64,000 nt of DNA from Microcystis elabens FACHB-917 (GCF_014698445.1 NZ_JACJSZ010000009.1:50914-114913); one strand, 5' to 3'. Numbered from the stretch's first letter, positions 31,562 to 39,480 are shown. Notes: generated by a model from the sequence alone, not told the origin. Made by a program: numbers and translations.

Positions 31562-32244
31562 TCACGATGATCGGAAATAGGCCGATCCCTTTCCCCTGCA
31601 GTCGGCACTGCCATACATCCTCGAAGCAGGAAAGCACTCCGATTCCAGCTGTACGGCCGCGGCCACATCTTCAGCGTCAGTTTCTGCAATGAAGAGCAGC
31701 ATCAGATCCATGCCCGCCGAGATGCCGGCCGCGGTCCAGATGGCGCCGGAGCGGGTGAAGCGCTCCTCCACCACCTCCACGTCGCCGAGGGCCCGCAGGC
31801 GATCGAGGGAGGCCCAGTGGGGGTGGCCCGCTGGCCGCTGAGCAAGCCGGCGGCGTGCAGCAGGAAGGCCCCGGTGCAGACCGACAGCACCGCCCGGCAG
31901 CCCGCCGACTGGCGACGGATGAAGTCGATCAACGCGGGATTGGCCACCTCGGTGGGGGTGCCCAGCCCCCCGGGCACCAGCAGCACATCCAGCGGCGGTG
32001 CCGTGGCGAAGCTGGCGTGGGGCTGCAGCACCATCCCCTTGGCGCAGGTGACCGGATCCTCCGTCTGGGCGATCAGCAGGCACTGGGCGGGGCCGCTCGG
32101 CTGGCGCGCCCACAGCGTGGCCATCTCCCAGGGGCCGACGGCATCGAGTTCCTCCTCCCCAGGGAACAGCAGGAGGCCGAAGCGACCGCCAGCCCCGCCG
32201 GCGGCGGAGGGGTCGACGGAGCCGGAGGACAGGGCAGCGTCCAT
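31562..32244 (-). pseudogene. Frameshifted DJ-1/PfpI (GATase1-like) protein
   Basis: The first part (from 32244) reads FGLLLFPGEEELDAVGPWEMA, DVLLVPGGLGTPTEVANPALID and the nucleophile elbow AVLSVCTGAFLLHAAGLLSGQRAT. After the position near 31825 the homologous sequence continues in another frame with HWASLDRLRALGDVEVVEERF, SGAIWTAAGISAGMDLML and VQLESECFP. This is a complete DJ-1/PfpI-like protein, such as an isonitrile hydratase or AraC-N-terminal-like member, interrupted by one small indel. It is either a recent pseudogene or a sequencing error. It is convergent with the Nif11-like gene's neighbour region and divergent from the thioredoxin fusion. Confidence 0.78.
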
Positions 32245-32365
32245 CGTCAACTCCTGCGGCGTCTCTGAAGGGAGAACTTCCCATCCCCGAGACCATCACC
32301 GGGGGATCGGACCCTCGGCATCGTGGAGAGGATGGGGATCGAAGCGGAGCTCGGGAGCGGCGGCG

Positions 32366-33514
32366 ATGGGCGTAGCGGCAGGCGCGGCAGCGCGGTGGCG
32401 GCAGGGGCTTCTGGCCCTCGCCCTGGCGGCGCTGCTGGTGCTGCTCGCTGGTGCCGCCGGCGGGGAGCTGCAGGTGTTCGTGCGCCAGGGCTGTCCCCAC
32501 TGCGCGGCCGCCAAGGCCTTCCTGCCGGAGCTGCAGCGGCGGCACCCTCGGGTGCGGGTGCGACTGCGGGACGTCGGCACCGACCCGCAGGCACGCGCCG
32601 ACCTGCTGCGGCTGTCGCAGCAGGCGGGGGTCAGCGCTCCGGGGGTGCCCACCTTCACCTATGGCGGCAAGGTGCTGGTGGGCTTCGATGGGCCCACCGG
32701 CCGCGGCCGTGAGCTGCTCGCCCTGCTGGAGGCGACGGAGCCCCGTGGGGATGGTGCTTCCGGTGCCGGTGCCGGAGCGCTCGACCTCGGCCCCCTGGGC
32801 CGCCTCAGCGTCAGCAGCGCCGGCCTGCCCCTGTTCACCCTGGCGATGGGGCTGCTCGACGGCTTCAATCCCTGCGCGATGTGGATGCTGCTGTTCCTGC
32901 TGTCGCTGCTGGTGCACTGGCGGCACCGCCGCCGCATGGCCCTGGTGGCCGGCACCTTCGTACTGGTGAGCGGCGCGGTCTACTTCGCCTTCATGGCCGC
33001 CTGGCTCAACGTCTTCCTGCTGCTGGGGTGGTCGGACGCACTCCGGCTGGTGCTGGCCGGACTGGCGCTCACGGTGGGAGTGGTGAACGTGCTGGACAGC
33101 CGGCGTCGGGGCAGCGGCTTCGTCCTCTCGATCCCGGACGAGGCCAAGCCCGGTCTGTATGCCCGGATGCGGAGCGTGGTCCAGAGCCGCTCCCTGCTGC
33201 CGGCCATGGCGGCGGTGGCGGTGCTCGCCGTGGTGGTGAACGCCGTGGAGCTGATCTGCACCGCCGGCCTGCCGGCGCTCTACACGGCGGTGCTCAGCCA
33301 GCAGGACCTGCCCGCCGCGGCCCATTACGCCTATCTGGGGGTCTACATCGTCGGTTACATCGCCGACGACACCCTGATGGTGGGTGCCGCCGTCCTGGCC
33401 CTGAGCAGCGACAAGCTCACCGAGGCCGGTGGCCGCTGGCTGAAGCTGATCAGTGGTGCCGTGATGCTGGCGCTGGGGGCGGCCCTGCTGCTGCGGCCGG
33501 GCTGGCTGTTCTGA
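32366..33514 (+). CDS. Thioredoxin/glutaredoxin domain fused to DsbD-like membrane domain
   Basis: A 382-residue membrane protein. An N-terminal hydrophobic segment is followed by a glutaredoxin-like domain with active site QGCPHCAAAKAFLPEL (about residue 40) and the cis-Pro region GVPTFTYGGKVLVGFDG. A Gly/Ala linker then leads to a CcdA/DsbD-like bundle of about six helices, with conserved cysteines in LLDGFNPCAMWMLLF and VVNAVELICTAGLPALYTAVL. These four cysteines fit transmembrane thiol-electron relay. The likely role is moving reducing power to the lumen or periplasm for cytochrome maturation or disulfide repair; the partner is unknown. Confidence 0.87.
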   Translation: MGVAAGAAARWRQGLLALALAALLVLLAGAAGGELQVFVRQGCPHCAAAKAFLPELQRRHPRVRVRLRDVGTDPQARADLLRLSQQAGVSAPGVPTFTYGGKVLVGFDGPTGRGRELLALLEATEPRGDGASGAGAGALDLGPLGRLSVSSAGLPLFTLAMGLLDGFNPCAMWMLLFLLSLLVHWRHRRRMALVAGTFVLVSGAVYFAFMAAWLNVFLLLGWSDALRLVLAGLALTVGVVNVLDSRRRGSGFVLSIPDEAKPGLYARMRSVVQSRSLLPAMAAVAVLAVVVNAVELICTAGLPALYTAVLSQQDLPAAAHYAYLGVYIVGYIADDTLMVGAAVLALSSDKLTEAGGRWLKLISGAVMLALGAALLLRPGWLF

Positions 33515-33710
33515 ACCCGGACCGGGCCGATCACCGGGGACCGAAGCACCGGCACGGCCCGGTCAGAGGCCCTCCCGGTCCCTCACCAGGACGTGACGCT
33601 GAACAGCAGCTGCAGCAGGGCGAAACCCGCCAGACAGGTGGCGGCCAGCAGGGGTGCGACATGGAGCAACTTCGGAATCCCAGGATGTCTCCGGTCTAGA
33701 GCGGGTGACC

Positions 33711-34442
33711 TCACGGGGAAAGCCCGTGGATCCGTCGGGTGTGGAGAGCCACAGACACAGTCGGAGATGAACTTTTGCCCTGGGGGGCGACGGCCCGGAA
33801 GCCCCGCAGGCGCCCCGGCACCTGGGCCGCAACCCCCACCCCGGTCGGGTCGCTGGCCAGACCGGCCTCCCGCAGCCGCTGCACGGTCCACCAGTTGCAG
33901 TTACGTCTCCAGAGATAGGCGGCGTGGGCAGGGAAGAAGCGGCCTGCCTGGCCGGGGCGGGGCGGCAGGGGGGGCAGCCGCTCACCGTCGCGATCGCGGC
34001 GGGCAGATCGCTCCAGGGCGATCAGCAGGGGCTGCAGGGTAGGGGCCCCCACTCGCCGCTCCCACACGGCGACCGTGCCCGCCAGCCGCGACGGATCGGC
34101 GTGGCCGGCGATGTAGAGAACCGATTCGGTGGGCAGGAAGAGGGCGGCGACCAGGGCCTCGGGACTTCTCTCCTGGCCATGGAAGTAGCGCCGGTCGCCC
34201 CAGGCGGCCTCCACGAACGGGGCCGCTTCGGCCTCCGGGGGACCCAGCCGCCAGCCGGGGGGCTGCTGCACCACGATCGAGGTGTGGTGGCCCCAGTCCG
34301 CCATCAGCACCAGGTAGTGACCCTCGGGCACCATGGAGTGACCCGCTGGAGACGGGGGCAGCCGCACCAGCGGGGCGCGGGGCTCGCTCACCATGGAGGT
34401 CTGCAGCAGGGACCGGCCCACCAGCTCCAGCAGGACCACCAT
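33711..34442 (-). CDS. DUF2459-type protein
   Basis: A protein of about 240 residues with the DUF2459 pattern: an N-terminal hydrophobic segment, GHYLVLMADWGHHTSIVVQQPPGW, WGDRRYFHG, ALFLPTESVLYIAG, and near the C-terminus the WRRNCNWWTVQRLREAGL motif (usual N-C-N-W-T in the family). Members are often lipoprotein-like or membrane-associated, and their function is unknown. The frame extends upstream through the antisense of tRNA-Leu, so I begin at ATG 34442; a GTG at 34466 is possible. Confidence 0.7.
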   Translation of the reverse strand: MVVLLELVGRSLLQTSMVSEPRAPLVRLPPSPAGHSMVPEGHYLVLMADWGHHTSIVVQQPPGWRLGPPEAEAAPFVEAAWGDRRYFHGQERSPEALVAALFLPTESVLYIAGHADPSRLAGTVAVWERRVGAPTLQPLLIALERSARRDRDGERLPPLPPRPGQAGRFFPAHAAYLWRRNCNWWTVQRLREAGLASDPTGVGVAAQVPGRLRGFRAVAPQGKSSSPTVSVALHTRRIHGLSP

Positions 34443-34471
34443 CAGCAGCGGAGTCGGCACGGACACCTGGA

Positions 34472-34554
34472 TGGGGGCAGGGGGACTTGAACCCCCACAG
34501 CCTTGCGGCTTGCGGATTTTAAGTCCGCTGTGTCTACCGTTCCACCATGCCCCC
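34472..34554 (-). tRNA. trnL: tRNA-Leu (anticodon UAA), no intron
   Basis: An 83-base tRNA folds cleanly. The acceptor stem GGGGGCA pairs with TGCCCCC plus discriminator A. The D-arm GGTGGAACGGTAGACAC follows, then the anticodon stem-loop GCGGACTTAAAATCCGC with UAA, a long class II variable arm AAGCCGCAAGGCTGT, and the T-arm GGGGGTTCAAGTCCCCC. CCA is not encoded. Many cyanobacteria carry a group I intron in the anticodon loop of this gene; here it is absent. It lies between the DUF2459 gene and divergent ndhL. Confidence 0.96.
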
Positions 34555-34583
34555 ACCCGGGGATCCTAGATTCGATCCACCTC

Positions 34584-34847
34584 GTGATCGACCCGGTGGC
34601 CCTGAGCGGATCCCTGAGCAGCCTGCCGCTCGACACCCTGCTGGTGATCGGCGCCTACCTGGCCCTGGCCGGTGCCTATCTGCTGGTGGTGCCCCTGGCC
34701 CTTTACTGGTGGATGCACAAGCGCTGGTATGTGATGGGCAAGATCGAGCGCACCACCATCTACGGGATGGTGTTCCTGTTCTTCCCGGGTCTGATCCTGT
34801 TCGCCCCCTTCCTCAACCTGCGCATGGCGGGCCAGGGCGAGGCCTGA
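34584..34847 (+). CDS. ndhL: NAD(P)H-quinone oxidoreductase subunit NdhL
   Basis: An 87-residue hydrophobic subunit specific to the cyanobacterial/plastid NDH-1 complex, in the thylakoid membrane arm that supports respiration and cyclic electron flow. Two or three helices are visible: [28 protein letters not shown], then the conserved [34 protein letters not shown] use the GTG start 29 bp past the tRNA end on the other strand. The downstream DUF3007 gene begins 3 bp after its stop, an arrangement common in cyanobacteria. Confidence 0.92.
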   Translation: MIDPVALSGSLSSLPLDTLLVIGAYLALAGAYLLVVPLALYWWMHKRWYVMGKIERTTIYGMVFLFFPGLILFAPFLNLRMAGQGEA

Positions 34848-34850
34848 CCC

Positions 34851-35186
34851 GTGACCCGCGCAAAGGCGATCCTGCTGGGCCTGGTGGTCTTCGCCATCGG
34901 GGGTGTCGGCTACTGGGTGTTCCGCTCCAGCGGCCTGGAGGGCTTCTCCCCCGGCATCGCCACCTCGGCGCTGCTGATGCTGGTGGTGGTCGGCTGGAGC
35001 GCCAGCTACCTGCTGCGGGTGGTGGGCGGCAAGATGACCTACATGGAGCAGCGGCGCCGCTATCGCGCCGCCTACGACGCCGTCACCGACGACGAGCTGC
35101 AGCGCAAGTTCGACGCCATGAGCCCCGAGGAGCAGGCGAAACTGCTGGCCCAGGTGGGCCAGCTGCAGGCCGATACGGAGATGTGA
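34851..35186 (+). CDS. DUF3007 membrane protein
   Basis: A 111-residue conserved cyanobacterial protein with two N-terminal helices (AILLGLVVFAIGGVGYWVF and GIATSALLMLVVVGWSASYLL). A soluble helical tail holds TYMEQRRRYRAAYDAVTDDELQRKFDAMSPEEQAKLL. The function is unknown. Its constant position after ndhL suggests a link to NDH-1 or thylakoid biogenesis, but that is inference. The start is GTG at 34851. Confidence 0.88.
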   Translation: MTRAKAILLGLVVFAIGGVGYWVFRSSGLEGFSPGIATSALLMLVVVGWSASYLLRVVGGKMTYMEQRRRYRAAYDAVTDDELQRKFDAMSPEEQAKLLAQVGQLQADTEM

Positions 35187-35249
35187 GCGCCCCGGGCGGC
35201 CCACGGGCGACCCCATAGGCTCAGAAACACCGTCCCGCCCTCCGGCCCG

Positions 35250-36095
35250 ATGAGCGTCGCCGCCACCGCCGGCCCCAGCACCGCCCCCACCCTGATCCAG
35301 GAACGCTTCACCGCCCTGCGGGCCCAGGGGCGCTGCGCCCTGATGCCCTTCCTGATGGCGGGCGATCCCGATCTCTCGATCACCGCCGCCAGCCTGCTGG
35401 CCCTGCAGGCCGCCGGAGCCGACCTGATCGAGCTCGGCATCCCCTACAGCGATCCCCTGGCCGACGGCCCGGTGATCCAGGCCGCCGCCGGCCGCGCCCT
35501 GGCGGCCGGCACCACCCCCGGCCGGGTGCTGGAGATGCTGGCGTCGCTGCGGGGCCGGCTGAGCGTGCCGCTGGTGCTGTTCACCTACAGCAACCCCCTG
35601 CTCAACCGGGGCATGGACACCTTCTGCCGCGAGGCCGCCGCCGCCGGAGCCGCCGGCCTGGTGGTGCCCGATCTGCCGCTGGAGGAGGCCCGGAAGCTCT
35701 CCGCCATCGCCGCCGGCCACGGCCTGGATCTGGTGCTGCTGGTGGCGCCCAACACCCCGGCCGAACGCATGGCCCGAATCCATGCCGCCAGCCGCGGCTT
35801 CACCTACCTGGTGAGCGTCACCGGGGTGACGGGGGTGCGCACCAGCCTGGAGAACCGGGTGGGTCCGCTGGTGGGGCGGCTGCGGGAGCTGGGCCCCACC
35901 CCGGTGGCGGTGGGCTTCGGCATCGCCACCGGCGAGCAGGCCCTGCAGGTGCGCCGCTGGGGCGCCGACGGCGCTATCGTAGGCAGCGCCCTGGTTCGGC
36001 GCATGGCCGAGGCCCACCGCAGCGGCGCCGACGTGGCGGCCGATGCCGGCGCCTTCGTGGCCGACCTGCGCACCGCCCTCGACCAGCCGATCTGA
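35250..36095 (+). CDS. trpA: Tryptophan synthase alpha subunit
   Basis: A 281-residue TIM barrel that cleaves indole-3-glycerol phosphate to indole and glyceraldehyde-3-phosphate. The indole is passed to TrpB. Catalytic residues are in place: Glu in [21 protein letters not shown] and Asp in [12 protein letters not shown]. The phosphate-binding loop [28 protein letters not shown] closes the protein. It is full length with an ATG start. trpB is not in the window. Confidence 0.97.
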   Translation: MSVAATAGPSTAPTLIQERFTALRAQGRCALMPFLMAGDPDLSITAASLLALQAAGADLIELGIPYSDPLADGPVIQAAAGRALAAGTTPGRVLEMLASLRGRLSVPLVLFTYSNPLLNRGMDTFCREAAAAGAAGLVVPDLPLEEARKLSAIAAGHGLDLVLLVAPNTPAERMARIHAASRGFTYLVSVTGVTGVRTSLENRVGPLVGRLRELGPTPVAVGFGIATGEQALQVRRWGADGAIVGSALVRRMAEAHRSGADVAADAGAFVADLRTALDQPI

Positions 36096-36102
36096 GCCGC
36101 CC

Positions 36103-36174
36103 TCACAGGGCGGGGGCACAGGCGCCCAGGGCCAGCGCCAGCAGCAGGACGGCAAGCAGGGAAGCGACGGACAT
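36103..36174 (-). CDS. Possible 23-residue lipoprotein-like micropeptide
   Basis: A short frame between trpA and the DUF938 gene encodes MSVASLLAVLLLALALGACA plus three residues. It is a complete signal-peptide core followed by a lipobox-like LGAC. This resembles the entericidin/micro-lipoprotein pattern seen beside housekeeping genes. It is too short to be sure. It starts with ATG, ends with TGA and lies wholly in a gap. It could be chance in a leucine-rich GC genome. Confidence 0.35.
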   Translation of the reverse strand: MSVASLLAVLLLALALGACAPAL

Positions 36175-36206
36175 GGCCAGAGAGCATCTTTCCCCATGAT
36201 GGGCGG

Positions 36207-36845
36207 ATGGACACCGATGCCCTGCCGTTCTCGCCTGCCTGCCAGCGCAACCAGGAGCCGATCCTGGCGGTGCTGCGCCGCTGGCTGGCCCCCGGCGCCC
36301 GGGTGCTGGAGGTGGGCTCGGGCAGCGGCCAGCACGCCATCCACATGGCCCGTCACCTGCCGGGGGTCCACTGGCAGCCGAGCGAACGCCAGGAGGCCCT
36401 GGGGGGCCTGGCTGCCCGCATCAGCCTGGAGGGCGCGGACGGACTGGCCCCGGGCGCGCATGTGGCGGCGCCGCTGGTGCTGGATGTGACCCGGCCCCGG
36501 TGGCCCGCCGGCCCCTTCGAGGCCGTGTTCACGGCCAACACGCTTCACATCGTGCCGGCGGCGGCGGTGCCCCAGCTGCTGGCCGGCACCGCCCGGGTAC
36601 TGGCGGAGGGCGGCCTGCTGCTGATCTACGGCCCTTTCCGCTACGGCGAGCGCCACACCGCCGCCAGCAACGAGGCCTTCGACGCCCACCTGCGCCAGCT
36701 GGATCCGGCCATGGGGGTGCGGGACGCCGAGGCGATCGAGCGCGAGGCCGCAGGCCTGGGGCTGCAGCTGCAGAGGGATGAGGCCATGCCCGCCAACAAC
36801 CGGCTGCTGTTGTTTCAGAAGAGCACCGAAGAACGCGGGGGATGA
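36207..36845 (+). CDS. DUF938 SAM-dependent methyltransferase-like protein
   Basis: A 212-residue class I methyltransferase-fold protein of the DUF938 family. It begins PFSPACQRNQEPILAVL, the family signature. The SAM-binding motif is VLEVGSGSGQHAIHMAR, with a motif II-like FTANTLHIVP and the LLIYGPFRYGERHTAASNEAFDAHLR segment typical of DUF938. The substrate is not known. It is separate from trpA (111 bp away). Confidence 0.9.
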   Translation: MDTDALPFSPACQRNQEPILAVLRRWLAPGARVLEVGSGSGQHAIHMARHLPGVHWQPSERQEALGGLAARISLEGADGLAPGAHVAAPLVLDVTRPRWPAGPFEAVFTANTLHIVPAAAVPQLLAGTARVLAEGGLLLIYGPFRYGERHTAASNEAFDAHLRQLDPAMGVRDAEAIEREAAGLGLQLQRDEAMPANNRLLLFQKSTEERGG

Positions 36846-36893
36846 AAGGCTGAGGGGCGTTCCCACCGACCAGGCGTCCGCCGCCGTTCGCCC

Positions 36894-37160
36894 ATGAAAT
36901 TCGTCCTCTGGGGCACCTACTGCCCCGATGTCCTCGAGCGCCGCGCACCCTTCCGGGAGGAGCACCTGGCGGGACTGAAGCGACAGAAAGAAGAAGGCGT
37001 CCTGCTCACCCTGGGCCCCACGGCCGACACCCGCTTCGTGTTCGGTCTCTACGAGGCCGAGGACCAGGCCACGGTGGAGGACCTCGTCAAAGGGGACATC
37101 TACTGGCGCCAGGGCATCTGGACGGCCGTGGAGATCCACCCCTGGATCCAGGCCTTCTGA
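36894..37160 (+). CDS. YciI-family protein
   Basis: An 88-residue ferredoxin-like-fold protein: MKFVLWGTYCPDVLERRA, then EEHLAGLKRQKEEGVLLTLGPT with the conserved His, then a GLYEAEDQATVEDLVKGDIY dimer strand-helix, ending VEIHPWIQAF. YciI proteins may act as small dehalogenase-like or muconolactone-isomerase-like enzymes; the function is unassigned. It is convergent with the cytochrome gene. Confidence 0.88.
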   Translation: MKFVLWGTYCPDVLERRAPFREEHLAGLKRQKEEGVLLTLGPTADTRFVFGLYEAEDQATVEDLVKGDIYWRQGIWTAVEIHPWIQAF

Positions 37161-37172
37161 GCCGGAGAACAT

Positions 37173-37529
37173 TCAGGCGCGGGGCCAGCCGTCGAGGGCC
37201 TGGCGCCAGACCCAGGCGGCGACCGCTTCCGGTCCACCATCCCCCAGGGACGCGGCATACCCAACCATCTGGCCCACACCGCCGGCGGCAATGGCGGCGA
37301 TCGCCTCCGCAGAGGCGACACCGTTGCGCTCCAGGGCGGCCAGCCTGAGGGTCTTGCCGCGGCGAATGATGTTGCCCCCCTGGAGGTGGCAGCCGGCGCA
37401 GTGGGCCTGGAACAGCGAAGCCCCCGGATCGAGCCCGTCGGGCTCCGACAAGGCCGGCGGCGGCAGGATCAGGCCCAGCAGTAGCAGCAGGGCCACCAGA
37501 CACGACACCAGGCGACGCCAGCCGATCAA
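37173..37529 (-). CDS. Cytochrome c6-like soluble c-type cytochrome
   Basis: A 118-residue exported cytochrome. A signal peptide with the LVALLLLLGLILPPPAL core is followed by the single heme motif FQAHCAGCH (about residue 46). The c6B/C-like segment GGNIIRRGKTLRLAALERNG comes next, and the axial methionine is in GGVGQMVGYAASLGDGG. It ends with an AAWVWRQA helix. The sequence fits the low-potential c6B/C group more than the classical plastocyanin replacement. It starts in the ATGA overlap with the cyAbrB stop, so the two are translated together. Confidence 0.86.
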   Translation of the reverse strand: MIGWRRLVSCLVALLLLLGLILPPPALSEPDGLDPGASLFQAHCAGCHLQGGNIIRRGKTLRLAALERNGVASAEAIAAIAAGGVGQMVGYAASLGDGGPEAVAAWVWRQALDGWPRA

Positions 37530-37888
37530 TCCTCCTCGTCGGCGCTGCCGGCGGGAATCAGACGGATCTGCTTGCGGCCCAGCTTGATCTCGAACTCATC
37601 GCCGGGCCTGAGATCCAGCATGGCGGTGTAGGCCTTGCCGATCAGGAGATTGCCGTTGCCCTGCACCGTGGCCACGTAGCTGAGCTTGCGCCCGCCCTTG
37701 CCCACCTTGCTGGTCGCACCGAACTCGACGCCTTTAGCCTCGAGCAGGGCCTCGTAGAAGGCGGTGAAGTTCAGGCGCTCGGCGCCATCCTTCTTGGTGG
37801 AAACATAGCCACAGGCGCGCACGATCTCGGACTTGCCGACATCGCCGAGCTCCTTGACCTTGGCCAGCAATTCCGATCCAGTCAGCAT
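37526..37888 (-). CDS. cyAbrB-family transcriptional regulator
   Basis: A 120-residue cyanobacterial AbrB-type DNA-binding protein. The N-terminal part (MLTGSELLAKVKELGDVGKSEIVRACGY) is the cyanobacteria-specific segment. The DNA-binding swapped-hairpin sits at the C-terminus (GNLLIGKAYTAMLDLRPGDEFEIKLGRKQIRLI), unlike Bacillus AbrB where it is N-terminal. In Synechocystis, cyAbrB proteins regulate nitrogen and carbon genes and the hox operon. That makes its presence about 8 kb from hoxE noteworthy. The longer upstream frame is not conserved, and ATG 37888 matches the family start. Confidence 0.92.
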   Translation of the reverse strand: MLTGSELLAKVKELGDVGKSEIVRACGYVSTKKDGAERLNFTAFYEALLEAKGVEFGATSKVGKGGRKLSYVATVQGNGNLLIGKAYTAMLDLRPGDEFEIKLGRKQIRLIPAGSADEED

Positions 37889-37990
37889 GGGATGTAGGAG
37901 GGGGAAGTGTGAGGTTAGAACTAAAACATACACCAGCGCGATCAGCCTTCCGCCGATAGCGGCCACCATCAATGCACAACCACCTCCACG

Positions 37991-38467
37991 ATGCAGCCGA
38001 TCCGTCCACTCCGGCCCGATGATTGCCAGCAGCTGATCGCCGTGTATCACGAAGCGGTCATCAGCCAGGCCGGGAACCTCTACAGCCCGTCACAGATCGA
38101 GGCCTGGTCGCAACAGGCCGCTCGCCATGATGACTTCCGGTCGTCATTGCTACGCGGCCACGGGTTGGTGAGCACCGCCCTCCATGACGACGCCATCATC
38201 GAGGCGTTTGCCCTTCTCGATCCCGGCGACCGGCTCGCCCTGCTCTATTGCCGGGGCCGCTCCAGTCGCCAGGGCCGGGCCTGCGCCCTGCTGGAGGCCC
38301 TGGAACAGCACGCCCGCGCCCAGGGGGTGGCGCGCCTTCGCACCGAGGCCAGCCAGCTTTCCCGGCCGCTGCTGGAGCGGCGGGGCTGGGTGGTGGACGC
38401 CGAGGAGACGGTGACCCTGGGCGGTGTGGCGTTCCGGCGCTGGCGGATGGGCAAGGATCTGCTCTGA
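37991..38467 (+). CDS. GNAT-family N-acetyltransferase
   Basis: A 158-residue acetyltransferase-fold protein. It opens PIRPLRPDDCQQLIAVYHEAV, has the acetyl-CoA region SSRQGRACALLEALEQHARAQG, and ends with LRTEASQLSRPLLERRGW, the usual GNAT C-terminal half. The substrate is unknown. It is divergent from cyAbrB across a 102-bp gap that probably contains both promoters. Confidence 0.86.
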   Translation: MQPIRPLRPDDCQQLIAVYHEAVISQAGNLYSPSQIEAWSQQAARHDDFRSSLLRGHGLVSTALHDDAIIEAFALLDPGDRLALLYCRGRSSRQGRACALLEALEQHARAQGVARLRTEASQLSRPLLERRGWVVDAEETVTLGGVAFRRWRMGKDLL

Positions 38468-38486
38468 CGCCAGCCGATGCGCCCCC

Positions 38487-39038
38487 ATGGCCGAAGCCCA
38501 GCTGCAGCAGTTCCTGGAGAAGGTGCGCCAGCTCAACGCCTTCGTGGCCCTGAGCGAGGCCGATCCCGCCCTGGGAGCGGCCCTGCGCGACTGCGGCGAT
38601 CACCATCAGGTGGTGGCCCTGGCCCGCGCCCGCGGCTTCGAGATCGGCCGCCGCTGGGGGGAGCCGGCACCGGCTGAGGGGCCGGAAGCCGACGCGGCGG
38701 GTGGTGCGGGCTCCCTGGTGCGGGGCCCCTGCCCCGCACCAGGGGAGGAGGTGACCACGGTGCTGCTGCGGACGCCGCAGCTGCGACTGGAGCGGATCCA
38801 CTCGTGCAGCGCCCGCAGCCCGGAGGGGTTCTGGTACGACCAGGCGGAGCATGAATGGGTGCTGCTGCTGCAGGGGAGGGCCCGGCTGCAGTTCGCTGAT
38901 GAGGCCGAACCCCGCGCCCTGGCCAGCGGTGAGGCCCTGCGGATTGAGGCCGGGCGTCGCCACCGGCTGCTGGCGACGGACCCGGCGCCGGGGACGATCT
39001 GGCTGGCCCTGTTCTGGCCTACGGCTCCAGCTCCCTGA
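38487..39038 (+). CDS. Nif11-like domain fused to cupin domain
   Basis: A 183-residue two-domain protein. Residues 1-55 resemble a Nif11-type leader: LQQFLEKVRQLNAFVALSEADPALGAAL, then a VVALARARGFEI helix. Residues ~95-183 are a cupin with RLERIHSCSARSPEGFWYDQAEHEWVLLLQG and the GEALRIEAGRRHRLLA strand. The cupin keeps the EHEW-type metal ligand region. Nif11/cupin fusions are known in picocyanobacteria, but their role is unclear. The start ATG was chosen to give the domain edge. It overlaps the converging PsiE gene by 20 bp. Confidence 0.8.
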   Translation: MAEAQLQQFLEKVRQLNAFVALSEADPALGAALRDCGDHHQVVALARARGFEIGRRWGEPAPAEGPEADAAGGAGSLVRGPCPAPGEEVTTVLLRTPQLRLERIHSCSARSPEGFWYDQAEHEWVLLLQGRARLQFADEAEPRALASGEALRIEAGRRHRLLATDPAPGTIWLALFWPTAPAP

Positions 39039-39480
39039 CCTCGCGCTCGTGGACCCGTCGCACCATCCAGAAGGCCGCCGCCAGGCACAGCACCGCCACC
39101 CCCAGCCCCACCACCAGCATCGGTTTGTTCTCGGCATTCGGGGGCAGCACGATCACCTTCCGGGCCACGGCGGTGATCGCCGTGAGCAGCACCAGTTCGA
39201 TCTGCACCACGTGGCGGCGCAGATAGGAGGTGATGTTCTGCAGCACCTCGATGGCGATCAGCAGGTTGAGCAGATCACCCAGCACCTCGATGAGCCCCTG
39301 TCCTTCCCAGCGGACGCCGCGATCGAGGATCTGGACGAACAGCTCCACGCAGAACTTGAGGGCGGCCACCACCAGCACCAGGAAGAGCATCACGGCCAGC
39401 AGCTTGGCGACCAGACGCTCACCCCGGTCGATCAGACGCAGGAAAGGCTGGTCCTGGAAAAGCCGCTGCAGGCGTCGCAT
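39019..39480 (-). CDS. PsiE-family (phosphate-starvation-inducible) membrane protein
   Basis: A 153-residue membrane protein with a basic/amphipathic start (RRLQRLFQDQPFLRLIDRGERLVAKLL). Four helices follow, including LAVMLFLVLVVAALKFCVELFV and MLVVGLGVAVLCLAAAFWMV. The conserved segment LIAIEVLQNITSYLRRHVVQIELVLLTAITAVARKVIV is diagnostic of PsiE. The function is not established beyond phosphate regulation in E. coli. The ATG overlaps the upstream gene's stop (TGATG), indicating an operon with the secreted protein at 39480-39749. Confidence 0.88.
   Translation of the reverse strand: MRRLQRLFQDQPFLRLIDRGERLVAKLLAVMLFLVLVVAALKFCVELFVQILDRGVRWEGQGLIEVLGDLLNLLIAIEVLQNITSYLRRHVVQIELVLLTAITAVARKVIVLPPNAENKPMLVVGLGVAVLCLAAAFWMVRRVHEREVRELEP

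Noticed and set aside
33583..33666. Short hydrophobic minus-strand frame (about 27 residues, TTG start)
   Set aside because: No ATG or GTG start in frame, no ribosome site, and it lies in a gap with no supporting context; too weak to list as a gene.
34566..37172. 868-codon minus-strand frame across ndhL-trpA-DUF938-YciI
   Set aside because: It covers four recognised plus-strand genes and has only low-complexity sequence.
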